Positions 1-9,315 of a DNA stretch of 64,000 nucleotides are shown here, one piece after another; positions within the stretch are counted from its first letter, which is position 1; every line of letters begins with the position of its first letter. The translations under genes and the position numbers were made by a program. The notes below the pieces were generated by a model. It was given only the letters and a program-made list of their open reading frames with translations. It was not told the origin of the DNA and searched no databases. Origin of the DNA: Ceratothoa steindachneri (taxonomy: Eukaryota; Arthropoda; Malacostraca; Isopoda; Cymothoidae); NCBI GenBank assembly GCA_963969495.1, contig OZ018317.1:226840099-226904098 (forward strand), in the 5' to 3' direction.

Positions 1-1490
1 TTCATAAAACCCGAAAAATCAGCCACACTAGGTTCATTCTGCCCAAACACACTATCATTCATACTGTTCCCAAAACCAGAAATATCAGGCACAGGCAGCT
101 CACTCACTCGTCTACTTATACCAGCCAAATCACTCACCTGTTTACGCAAAAACTCAATCTCCCTTTCAAGATCCCCCATACCAGAAACACTCTGCTCAGA
201 CTTACTTTCATTTGTACTTGCATTCTTCCTTTCACCCTTCTTTGTACGCTTTCTACTCCTCGAGACTAAGACTAGCTCTTTCTTAGACAGATCCATACTA
301 TCACATTCATTCTCATCATCATGCACTTTACCTCTCTCTCTACACAGTCCATACACTGGATGGCTCACCAGGTAGTCAGGAGGTTCTCTCCATCTCCTTA
401 ACTGACTCTGATGAGCCCGCACTCTCTCAGTCATGCCGTCATTTAAACTCTCCAAAACATACGTTACCCCATTTTCCCAAACTCTCACAACTCTATAAGG
501 TCCATCAAACTTCTCACTCATCTTTGATACATTCAACCTACCCTTCACTTCTTTCACCTTCAATACTTTTGTACCTAATTCAAATGAACGGAACCTTTCA
601 TGCGCTTCACGCCATACACTCTGCTCACTTTCACTCAAACGAAACCTATCTTTCACTCGCCTTTCAAAATTCATCACAAACTGACATGGGGACATTCCAG
701 TTGCACTATGCACAGTTGAATTATACGCCCACAACACTCTCCCCAGACACACATCCCAGTCATTCACTGTCGTACTCATCATTCTCAACATCTCACACAA
801 GGTTCTTATAGTCCGTTCAGCCAATCCATTTGAAGACGGTACATACGGAGTTGTTCTCACATGCTCCACACCATTCTCTCTCAACATTTGCTCAAACACT
901 TCCCCTACAAATTCAGGCCCATTATCACTCAGACATCTTCTAGGCTTCCATACACACATAGAAAAAAACAACTGCTCAACCACACGTGCAACAGTCACAC
1001 TCCTTTTATCTCTCACAGGCGCTGCATACACAAACTTACTTTTATGATCAACCATAACAACCATACCAACATTCCCAGCACTCGTACGCGGCAAAGAGAC
1101 ACAATCAATCACTACCAATTCAAACGGTTCTTTCGCATCAACTTTCAACATCGGTGGTTTCACTTGCACACCTTGCACCTTTCGCTTCTGACACCTTTCA
1201 CACGTAGTTGCAACATCATTCACAACAGTTCTCAGAAACGGATGGAACACACGCTCCTTCATACACTCCCACAGCTTAAACTTACCCATATGCCCATAAT
1301 TATCATGCACAACCTTCACCAGACCAATCATACCAACTAAGGACATCACAGGTACATACATATCATCACCACCTTTCACATGCCTCACAAAATATACAAC
1401 ATCCATACAAACAACAAAATCCTTAGCATACCTTTTAAAATCACTTAAACACTCTGGCCATTCATTCAAATCAACAACATCATTACACAC
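1..1490 (-). CDS. G1-A integrase, truncated by window edge
   Basis: Retroviral-type integrase that inserts the element cDNA into chromosomes. The visible part corresponds to residues 1 to about 496 of the 587-codon frame in copy B: an HHCC zinc module (H62, H67, C97, C100), a DD35E core (D129, D189, E225) and a GPY/F-type module near residue 330. The frame differs from the upstream RT frame and overlaps its last ~25 bases, so it needs a frameshift, internal initiation or a shared old mutation. It has no ATG at the overlap; the first codon taken is GTG. One Pro-to-Ser change relative to copy B lies near 961. The C-terminal tail continues outside the window. Confidence 0.85.
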   Translation of the reverse strand, partial: MCNDVVDLNEWPECLSDFKRYAKDFVVCMDVVYFVRHVKGGDDMYVPVMSLVGMIGLVKVVHDNYGHMGKFKLWECMKERVFHPFLRTVVNDVATTCERCQKRKVQGVQVKPPMLKVDAKEPFELVVIDCVSLPRTSAGNVGMVVMVDHKSKFVYAAPVRDKRSVTVARVVEQLFFSMCVWKPRRCLSDNGPEFVGEVFEQMLRENGVEHVRTTPYVPSSNGLAERTIRTLCEMLRMMSTTVNDWDVCLGRVLWAYNSTVHSATGMSPCQFVMNFERRVKDRFRLSESEQSVWREAHERFRSFELGTKVLKVKEVKGRLNVSKMSEKFDGPYRVVRVWENGVTYVLESLNDGMTERVRAHQSQLRRWREPPDYLVSHPVYGLCRERGKVHDDENECDSMDLSKKELVLVSRSRKRTKKGERKNASTNESKSEQSVSGMGDLEREIEFLRKQVSDLAGISRRVSELPVPDISGFGNSMNDSVFGQNEPSVADFSGFM

Positions 1491-4426
1491 CTCTTCAACT
1501 CACTAACAAAAGGACACATCTCTTGCATCTCTAGAATATCATCATCACTTAAAATCTCATTCTCATCATCCATGACCAACTCAATCATACCGCAAAACTT
1601 GACAACATTCTTTGCACACTCATTCAACCTCATCACCTCACATTCACCTTTCATAAGACAATCCTTATCAGCATCCAAAGACAAATCATTCAATCTCATA
1701 AAGTCTACACCAAGCAAGAAACAACAAGGCATTTGCTCACCTTTCAGAATCACAAAGTCATGCTTCACATTCACACCATTACCCAAACTCACTTTCAGAC
1801 TAACCTGTTCCCATGCCACTATCAAGCCATTCCCTAATCCACTTATCCGTAGCTTCACAGGTTTATGCTCGCAACATTTAAACTCATCATACTTACTCAG
1901 AATCCTCTCATTCACTAAAGACACCTGCGCTCCAGTATCAATCAAACCACAGAACAACCTTTCACTAACTTTCACTCTCACTTCCATCATATCAGGTCCA
2001 CCATGTTCGCAATACACTGAAGGAACAAGCACACCAACATTAGCACTTATATCCACACTGTCATTAACTCCCATATCATCACTCACCACACGACGCTCAT
2101 CTTCATCCAGACAATCATTCTTCTCTCTTATATATGAACACTTTTCAATCACCCAATTGTAGTGCACACCGCTCAAACATTGCAGATGTACCACATTAGG
2201 ATTCAAACCCTTCATCTTCTCATCCTTGTACACAATCGGCCTCTCACCACCAAAGTGCACATAAACAATCACTCCATACAAACGACTCACTACAATCAAC
2301 ACTTCCTGAAATGGCGGGACCCCTTGCATACACATCGCTCTCAATTCTTTGATGAAGTTCCGCACCTTTGCCATACCAATGCTTTCAGGCTTCCTACACA
2401 CTTCATTCATTACCTCCTTCCTTAAATCATCCACACTATCGGGCACTCTCACGTCTACTCCATCACTCTTCAAATCTTGCAAACCATTCCATACACTCTC
2501 AAACAAGGAATCACCACCACCCTTACTCTCTTTTCCATTCATAATCCCTTTCGGCAAATACTCAGGATCACTCACTCCACACACATTTTCATCATTCGTA
2601 CCAGGATACCTTGACATCAAATCAGCCACTCCATTCCGTTCACCAGGCACATACTCAATCACATAGTCAAAGTCACTCAAATCTTCCAAAGTCCTTGCAA
2701 TCCTACTATCAGCCCACTTCATACGCTGCAGATACACAAGAGGTTGATGATCTGTTTTTATCACAAACCTCACACCATACAAAAACGGACGCAACACTTT
2801 CAAACAATATCTTATCGCAGCCAACTCTCGTTCCACAGTCGAATACTTTCGTTCTGCAACATTCATAGCCTTGGATACATACCCAATTATTCGCCTGACA
2901 TTCTCTCCATTCAAACGCTGCTCTTGCATCAGAAAACCTCCCATACAATACCCACTCGCATCTGTATACAATTCAAGCATTTTAGCATTTACACTATAAT
3001 CTGGGTACGCCAATTCAACATCTTCAGCCGCTGCCTCTTTCAGTCTCTCATACGCCTCATTCATCTTATCATTCCACTTGACAACCGTACTACCTTTCTT
3101 GCCCATCCACTCAGTCAGAGGCTTACTCACACCAGAACAATCACGTATAAACTTTCGCTGGAACTCAATCAAACCCAAAAAGGACTTCAGTTGCTTCACA
3201 GTCACCGGTTTAGGAAACATTCGCACCTTCTCAACATACTTCGGTGATTTTCGCAACCCATTCTCACTCACCATATGCCCAAGGAATTCCACTTCTTTCG
3301 CAAACCATTCACACTTCGCCACTTTCACCTTCACACCAACACTCTCCAATGTTCTCAACACATCATTCACCAATCTCATATGCTCCTCAAAAGTCTCAGT
3401 CATAATCAAAATATCATCTATAAATGCAATCACATTCTTACTCGCAAACTTACTCAACACAACATTCATTGCCCGCTGGAAGGCTCCGGGAGCATTAGCC
3501 AACCCGAAGCTGAGGTTCCGGAACTGGTAATGCCTCTTTGTGGAAGAGAAGGCAGTTACCGGCCGGCTCTCCTCAGCAATAGGCATCTGGTAATACCCCC
3601 GTACCAGATCCAGCTTCGTAAACCACTCCATTCCATGCATACTATATACACACTCAGATACCACACACATTGGAAACCTTTCTTTCACAGTCCTTTCATT
3701 CACCTTTCGATAATCCACACACAGACGCAATTTTCCATCCGGCTTACGTACAGGCACAATTGGACTATTCCATGCACTCTCACTCTCTTCAATCACTCCC
3801 AATTGCTCCAATTCCAAACACTGCTCCTCAATCTCATCAGCAACTGGACGTGGGAAATGCCTCGGCCGCTGATAGATTGGGGAGTCCTCCTTCAGGACAA
3901 TCTTGAATTCCGGGAGCTTTACAACCCCGAAATCCAGATCACCCTTACTGAGGGCTCCCTTTCGTTCAAATATCATTTGATACACATCCTCCCTTTCATA
4001 CTCAGTCAAACATCCATCCAATTTCACCATGTCCTTCACCTCATTATACATCCATTCACATGTCTTTTCATTCGCAATATTCACCCTGATATCCGTGCTA
4101 TCATCCATACCTACCTCAGTGACAGTGGAGAGGTGTCCTAGTACATCTCCGACTTGGATACCCCTCACCTGTCCCTTCACCCTGGGGTCCGCCTGCACAC
4201 ATACAAAAGGATCATTCATTCTCATCAAGCCATCAAACACACAAGCAACACGCCTTACCTTATAATATGCATACTTTCCATCCAATATCACGGTGTTCTC
4301 ACCCACATTTAAACTAACATCCTTACTCCAACTCACTCTAACCACCACCCTTTCACCCTTCACAAGTCTTACATTCTCCATAGCAGTCACCTCAATACCA
4401 GTAAACACACTCCTCAAAACTACCAT
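1466..4426 (-). CDS. pol: G1-A Pol: RT, RNase H, OTU-like domain, second retropepsin
   Basis: 986 codons read as one frame. RT spans residues ~200-400 with D273 and the FIDD active site at 335-338. RNase H spans ~485-610 with D489, a Glu near 532, D559 and D602. Residues ~630-765 resemble an OTU cysteine protease but carry Ser640 where the catalytic Cys is expected (GGDSLF), with a candidate His755 in GVHYNW. Residues ~815-915 form a retropepsin-like domain with D830-T-G and LLGVDFM at 904-910. The true N-terminus lies in the separate upstream frame, because a 2-base deletion near 4424 splits PR1 from RT; the ATG at 4426 is only the first one after the break. Confidence 0.85.
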   Translation of the reverse strand: MVVLRSVFTGIEVTAMENVRLVKGERVVVRVSWSKDVSLNVGENTVILDGKYAYYKVRRVACVFDGLMRMNDPFVCVQADPRVKGQVRGIQVGDVLGHLSTVTEVGMDDSTDIRVNIANEKTCEWMYNEVKDMVKLDGCLTEYEREDVYQMIFERKGALSKGDLDFGVVKLPEFKIVLKEDSPIYQRPRHFPRPVADEIEEQCLELEQLGVIEESESAWNSPIVPVRKPDGKLRLCVDYRKVNERTVKERFPMCVVSECVYSMHGMEWFTKLDLVRGYYQMPIAEESRPVTAFSSTKRHYQFRNLSFGLANAPGAFQRAMNVVLSKFASKNVIAFIDDILIMTETFEEHMRLVNDVLRTLESVGVKVKVAKCEWFAKEVEFLGHMVSENGLRKSPKYVEKVRMFPKPVTVKQLKSFLGLIEFQRKFIRDCSGVSKPLTEWMGKKGSTVVKWNDKMNEAYERLKEAAAEDVELAYPDYSVNAKMLELYTDASGYCMGGFLMQEQRLNGENVRRIIGYVSKAMNVAERKYSTVERELAAIRYCLKVLRPFLYGVRFVIKTDHQPLVYLQRMKWADSRIARTLEDLSDFDYVIEYVPGERNGVADLMSRYPGTNDENVCGVSDPEYLPKGIMNGKESKGGGDSLFESVWNGLQDLKSDGVDVRVPDSVDDLRKEVMNEVCRKPESIGMAKVRNFIKELRAMCMQGVPPFQEVLIVVSRLYGVIVYVHFGGERPIVYKDEKMKGLNPNVVHLQCLSGVHYNWVIEKCSYIREKNDCLDEDERRVVSDDMGVNDSVDISANVGVLVPSVYCEHGGPDMMEVRVKVSERLFCGLIDTGAQVSLVNERILSKYDEFKCCEHKPVKLRISGLGNGLIVAWEQVSLKVSLGNGVNVKHDFVILKGEQMPCCFLLGVDFMRLNDLSLDADKDCLMKGECEVMRLNECAKNVVKFCGMIELVMDDENEILSDDDILEMQEMCPFVSELKRCVMMLLI

Positions 4427-4907
4427 CTTTCCCTACATATAACTTATACACCCCATTTTTACCAATCTTTCTCTCAATTTGATCACTTGCAGGATGCACA
4501 ACCATACGATTCATTTTCATAAAATCATAGCCCAAAATCACACCATACTCACTACTCACCTTATTTATCACCGAGAATTCACATTCATTCATCATCATAC
4601 CATGCATTCGAACAGCTGACCTTATCATTCCAATCACAGGCACTCTCCTATTACCAATACCTACCAAACTACCCTTGCACTCAGACAGGAGGGCTTTCTT
4701 GCTAACCTTGTCATACACATCTTTATACACCAAGCTCGCCTTGCATCCAGAATCTATTAAAGCCAAACACTCAATTTCATTCAATTCCACCTTCACACTC
4801 AGACACTCATACTTCCTACCAGACAGCACTTTCACACTCGACAGACTTACCAACACATTACTCACACTCATGCACCCAGAGGATACTTCAGCAGGTACCC
4901 TCTTACA
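4392..4907 (-). pseudogene. G1-A protease 1 (PR1), cut off from RT by a 2-base deletion
   Basis: Retropepsin-like aspartic protease that would mature Gag and Pol. Counting from the ATG at 4871, D40-S-G gives the catalytic triplet (LIDSGCKASLVY) and VILGYDFM at ~111-118 is the C-terminal flap-side motif of retropepsins. The frame is open upstream of that ATG across the gag stop, as expected if it is reached by -1 frameshifting rather than its own start. Copy B has two extra bases and reads straight into RT; here the frame ends in a short unrelated tail and stops at 4392. Confidence 0.8.
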
Positions 4908-4919
4908 ATTCAGTTTCCC
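4878..4919 (-). promoter_or_regulatory. G1-A gag-pol -1 ribosomal frameshift site and stem-loop
   Basis: The gag frame ends G-GGA-AAC-TGA: the heptamer GGGAAAC (4919 down to 4913) fits X-XXY-YYZ and abuts the gag stop. Pol is in the -1 frame and is open through the site. After a 9-base spacer, 4903-4878 folds as a 9-bp stem (AGAGGGTAC with GTATCCTCT, one G-U pair) around an 8-base loop. GGGAAAC is an established slippery site in some retroviruses; use here is inferred. Confidence 0.8.
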
Positions 4920-6628
4920 GCTTCAGACTTTCCATTCACACCTTGCGCTCTCAGTCTAATCCAACACTTTTCACTTAAATGTCCTTCCATCGCACAATAG
5001 CTACATACATTCCTCTGGTCACGACACATCCTCGTATAATTACCAGCCTTTCCACAATTACCACAAGCATACTTCACACTTCCCCCAGCAGTTGCTCCAC
5101 CATTCAACCTCGGACAATCTTTCTTCAAATGGCCTATTTCTTTACACTCAAAGCACTCTTTCGCACTTTCCTGGCAATCCTTTATCATATGCCCTTTCTT
5201 ACCACAACCAAAACATGCACCAGACGTCCACCTACATTCTGCCAACATATGACCTTTCCTTCCACACCGATGACATTCCACAATCTTTCTCCCACCATTT
5301 GATCTCTCGTTTGCTGGGACATACCTCGGTTTCTCTCTCATATATCCGTTCCCACGCTTGAAATTCATCTGTCCCCTTCCATTCGACCACCCTCCATTTA
5401 CCCATCCATTCTGCCGGCCCAGGAAGTTCGACATCACTCCAGCTGGTGCAGCCTTCAGGGCATCCCTGTAGCTGACATACTGCTGGGGTGGATGAAAGCT
5501 CCTGGGCTTCTTACCCCCAACGTTCACACTGTACCATCCATCCTCTTCTAGATCGCTTTCATCATCAAATCGTCCATCTTCCAACAGCTCCAACACATCC
5601 TCCCACATCAACCGTTCACCTGTCAGTCTCATTCTCTCCTTTCTCTTTCCACTCAGCCATTCACTCACCTTTCGCGGGATCGTGTCCAAAAACTTCCTCA
5701 TCAGTGGTTTACATTCATTTACATCATCATCACCATACCTCTTTCTTGCCATACTCTCAAGCCTATGTGCATACATGTTCACACTTTCACTTTTCCCCAT
5801 TCGAGCCTTCTCAAATTCATTTACCCTTTTATACTTCACACTCTCTTTCATTCGTTTCACCTGTCCAATCATCCGCTTCTTCACCACATCGTACCTTGGT
5901 TCCCCCACACTTGTAATCACGCGGAAAAACTCCAATACTTTTCCCTCCAAACATTCCCCCAAAACATTCATCCAGTATCCCTTATTCTCCGGGTACTTGA
6001 GCTTACAATATCGCTCAAATTCCCCGAAGAATTCTTCCACACTTTTCCCACCATGTAACCTAAATCTATCTATCTTTGGCACTTCCCTTATCAAAATACC
6101 CTTTCCCACATTCACTTCACTCTCACTTGAGCTGCCTTCACTCTCACTCATATCAATCATACCATCACTCTCTCCTTCATCCGAGTACAATGAGTCCACA
6201 CTCTTGCCTCTTACCTTCCTATCCTTCCCCTTTGCACCACTCTTCCTTCTTCTCTTGCATTCAACTCTCTTCCATTCTCCGTCCTTCCTATCACTCATAA
6301 TCACCCTATCTTCTCTAGACTCGCACACACTCCCATTGATCCCATTAGTCTTATCCCCTTCAGTCGGAGCAGGGGTCAAGGTCGAGGGTCCTAGGGCCGG
6401 TCCTGACCCCTTCATCATGTCATACAAGTCCTTCATCCGTTGGTCGACCTGCTTCTGTCTCTCGTCCATTTCTTTCCTCATCTTGTCTGTCTTCTCATCC
6501 ATACTCATCACATCACTCTTCAATCCATCAATCACATTCCTCAACATCATACATTCCTCCTCTTTCTGCCTCAATTCCAGCCTCAGTCTCACAATCTCAT
6601 CATGGAGGCCCTGTTCCACAGAAGCCAT
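4910..6628 (-). CDS. gag: G1-A Gag: coiled coil, capsid, five zinc knuckles
   Basis: 572-residue Gag that would assemble the particle and bind element RNA. The first ~75 residues are charged, heptad-like and Met/Leu-rich, so probably a coiled coil. An acidic Ser-rich stretch precedes a retrotransposon-gag type capsid at ~190-350. The C-terminus has five CCHC-type knuckles at 452-465, 472-485, 492-505, 522-535 and 542-555. The fourth has Asn in place of the zinc-binding His. The ATG at 6628 is the first in frame after the primer site. The ORF is intact and nearly identical to copy B. Confidence 0.9.
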   Translation of the reverse strand: MASVEQGLHDEIVRLRLELRQKEEECMMLRNVIDGLKSDVMSMDEKTDKMRKEMDERQKQVDQRMKDLYDMMKGSGPALGPSTLTPAPTEGDKTNGINGSVCESREDRVIMSDRKDGEWKRVECKRRRKSGAKGKDRKVRGKSVDSLYSDEGESDGMIDMSESEGSSSESEVNVGKGILIREVPKIDRFRLHGGKSVEEFFGEFERYCKLKYPENKGYWMNVLGECLEGKVLEFFRVITSVGEPRYDVVKKRMIGQVKRMKESVKYKRVNEFEKARMGKSESVNMYAHRLESMARKRYGDDDVNECKPLMRKFLDTIPRKVSEWLSGKRKERMRLTGERLMWEDVLELLEDGRFDDESDLEEDGWYSVNVGGKKPRSFHPPQQYVSYRDALKAAPAGVMSNFLGRQNGWVNGGWSNGRGQMNFKRGNGYMREKPRYVPANERSNGGRKIVECHRCGRKGHMLAECRWTSGACFGCGKKGHMIKDCQESAKECFECKEIGHLKKDCPRLNGGATAGGSVKYACGNCGKAGNYTRMCRDQRNVCSYCAMEGHLSEKCWIRLRAQGVNGKSEAGN

Positions 6629-6744
6629 CCTCCCAGGTTAGTAACAGCGATAGACAAAGGTGAAAAACAACCAAACTACCTGCCATGCTAATTGGGTATG
6701 GACTGCAATCCAATCCCGTCACGCTCCCGGTTTCGAAGTCTCAC

Positions 6745-6762
6745 GTCCCTATTCGGGCGCCA
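6745..6762 (-). other. G1-A primer binding site (tRNA-Lys type)
   Basis: On the minus strand the bases TGGCGCCCGAATAGGGAC lie two bases downstream of the LTR end. They differ at one position from the classic tRNA-Lys(UUU) primer site. Reverse transcription would start here. Confidence 0.85.
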
Positions 6763-6764
6763 AA

Positions 6765-6934
6765 TGTAGCGGGCCGAAAAATTTAGACTAACCCCAATCG
6801 ATCCAACCCGCTTCCTACACTAATCCGGACGTGAGAAATCGAAGGAGAATGAAACGGATTGTATGTACAGTCCTTTACTAACACGAAAATAATACAATAT
6901 TTACAAAAATATGGGTAAATATGCACCCAATGAG

Positions 6935-6991
<57 letters not shown>

Positions 6992-7828
6992 TAATCAATC
7001 CTATCTTGGAACCAAATCAATCAAAAAATATATATTAATACTAAGAGTGCATATACAAAAGGGGACAACCAAAACAAGAGACAACAAAAGAGGAGTTTTC
7101 TTACGTGGTACCACGGTTTATTATTTGCCGGCTTCCCCGGGGGAAAATCTTGTTGGTAGTCACTCTTGTGACAAAATTGGGTGTGCGGGGCTTATGGTGC
7201 CTGCCACCTCGGAGCTAAGATGTCTTTAAGATCTAGTCAAGTACCATTAGAAGACTTCTTATATCTTCTTTGAATATCTTCGAAATATTTTCTTACAGTC
7301 GCTCTTGCAAAATGCAGGCAATGTTTTTGTTTTTGTTCTTTTCTTTTTTTTCTTCTATTCTGGTACTTTAACGCTGTCTCATAAAATCTTTAACATTTAG
7401 TAGCTAATAAAAAAAACATGAGATGTTAAATAACCTTATACATACAACATGAAATCAAATACATATGTACAAAAGAAAATATAATAAAAAAACCCATTCC
7501 CACTCACACACACATTCTTACAGAAGGAGGGAGAGGGTACTTAGAAAAGGGGTGGGAGAATGGCCCTTTTACACACACTCACATTCGCTCCACCACAGCT
7601 GCACTGCGTGGACGCCGGTTTGGGGACGATGAAGATGTCCAGATCACCGTCTAGGAGTGGATTGAACAGCAGTCGGGAGATTTCTGATTGTCGGGAATTC
7701 GAAGCCTCAGAGACAAGTGGCGCAAGTGCATTGAAGTCGAGGGTAGTTATATTGAAAAATAATAAAACACTTTTCCTCATATCTCGTTTCCTTATATGCG
7801 AATTGCAAAACTTATTGACCGCCCCTCG
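6765..7828 (-). repeat. G1-A 5' LTR (outer edge uncertain)
   Basis: The inner edge is clear: element-sense ...GGCCCGCTACA followed by TT and the primer site. A TTTATT at ~7108 on the plus strand gives AATAAA in sense. The LTR contains a (TA)n array at 6937-6990. The second LTR is not in the window, so the outer boundary cannot be fixed by comparison; 7828 is the start of the next (TA)n array and may be too far. Confidence 0.4.
6937..6990. repeat. (TA)n microsatellite inside G1-A LTR
   Basis: About 27 uninterrupted TA units. The matching array in copy B is a few bases longer. Confidence 0.95.
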
Positions 7829-7831
<3 letters not shown>

Positions 7832-7906
<75 letters not shown>

Positions 7907-7910
7907 TATA
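7832..7910. repeat. (TA)n microsatellite, left half, split by Tc1-like element
   Basis: Uninterrupted TA repeat apart from one taaata near its right end. It continues at 9319 on the other side of the Tc1-like insertion; in copy B the two halves are joined. Confidence 0.95.
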
Positions 7911-9315
7911 CAGTGGCGGCAACAAAAAAAGTGACATGTGACAATTCGGGGAAAATAAAACAGAAAAATGTAACTTACATATTTTATTATGAATATTTCA
8001 TGAAAGTTATTACTTGGTCATGTTGCCCTTGCACTTGATGACCATCCTGAGTCGATTGGGCATTGATTCAGTGATGTTTGCGAAGTAGGTGGGGTCGATC
8101 GTAACCCAGATCTGCTTCAGTGATTCTATCAGGTCCTTGATGCTGCCGGGTGCTGTCTCTTGAACTTTGGATTTCATCAGATTCCAAGCATTCTCAATAG
8201 GATTTAGGTCCAGGAAATTACCAGGCCACTCCAAAACACTAATATTATTATCATTGAAGAACCTTTTTACTAACTGGGACCTGTGAGCAGGGGCACCATC
8301 ATACATGAAAAATTCACACTGATGAATTTCCCAAAATGGCAGCATGTGCTGCCTCAAAACTTCAAGATAGTTAGTCCCCCTCATGGCTACATTCTTGGCA
8401 AGGAAGTACAGACCTCCTCTGCCCTTTTTTCCACTAAAGGCACCCCACACCATCACACTATCAGGGTGCTTCACAGTTTTCACGGTATATTTCGGGTCAT
8501 CCCGAGACACAGTGCTGGGACGACGCACGATCTTTGACTCTCCTCTGACCAGCCTAAAGGTGCTCTCATCACTGAACATGACCTTCTTCCAATGGGCAGC
8601 TGTCCAATGTTTATAGGTCTTGCAAAAATTGAGCCTTTCCATCTTCATAGCCTTGGTAAGAAGTGGCTTCTTGGCAGCGCGGCGAGACGGTAGGCCTAAG
8701 TCCTTCTGTAAGCGATGACTGATGGTCCTGAGGGCAACGTTCTCGAGGAGGTCTGGGTGTTTTTTCTTGATTGAAGCGGAGGTTACAGAAGGGTCTGACA
8801 TCACTTTACGCCTTAGGATATTATCAGTCCTTGGAGATGTCTTCCTAGCTGCACCAATGCCCTCCTTCCTCTTTGGTATGGTACCTGGTGGCAATAACTC
8901 AGCTGCACGTTTTAGGCGATGAATCGTATTTTTGAGGTTACTAAATCTGCTGCTACATCAATAAAAGACTTTTCCTGCTCTAATAGGGTCAAGGCACGGC
9001 TTTTCTCTGTCATAGAAAGCTTTTTCCACCCCATTGTATCCACTTGCACAGAAGTTATAGCACGTCAAATGGAGGCACGAATGCAGATAATCAGCACGCT
9101 GGAGTGCCATATACTAAAACGTCGTTGTACGAGCTCAAACGAGACACTGAGTTCCAATAGAGCGCAGTTCTGTTGTCTTAGCCCAGGAGAGTCGTCCACT
9201 TGCGGCATAAGCTCCGCACATTTTCATTGGATTGTTGGCAAGTAAAATAGTGAAAGCGATTCTGTGTATCGATTTCTGTTGCCAATATTCAATGTCACTT
9301 TTTTTGTTGCCGCCA

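Larger units (their letters stand above)
1..7828 (-). mobile_element. G1-A: Ty3/gypsy-type LTR retrotransposon, 3' end outside window
   Basis: On the minus strand the order is 5' LTR (from 6765 rightwards), primer binding site, gag, pol (protease 1, RT, RNase H, OTU-like domain, protease 2) and integrase. No 3' LTR is seen because the integrase tail runs off the window. The sense strand is unusually poor in cytosine except in short islands. The element is damaged by a 2-base deletion near 4424. The outer LTR edge is uncertain and is placed at the (TA)n array. Confidence 0.85.

Noticed and set aside
3275..4141. 288-codon plus-strand frame opposite G1 RT (and at 26449-27315)
   Set aside because: Antisense shadow of the RT frame; open because of the base skew of the element, not because of coding signals.
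5682..6641. 319-codon plus-strand frame opposite G1 gag (and the matching one at 28858-29817)
   Set aside because: It is the complement of an intact Gag, is Ser/Leu/Phe/Pro-rich as expected from the C-poor sense strand, starts at the Gag start region and has no domain.
7541..7934. Short frames on both strands next to the (TA)n array, including Tyr-Ile runs
   Set aside because: The Tyr-Ile runs are translated TA repeat, and the rest has no family resemblance.
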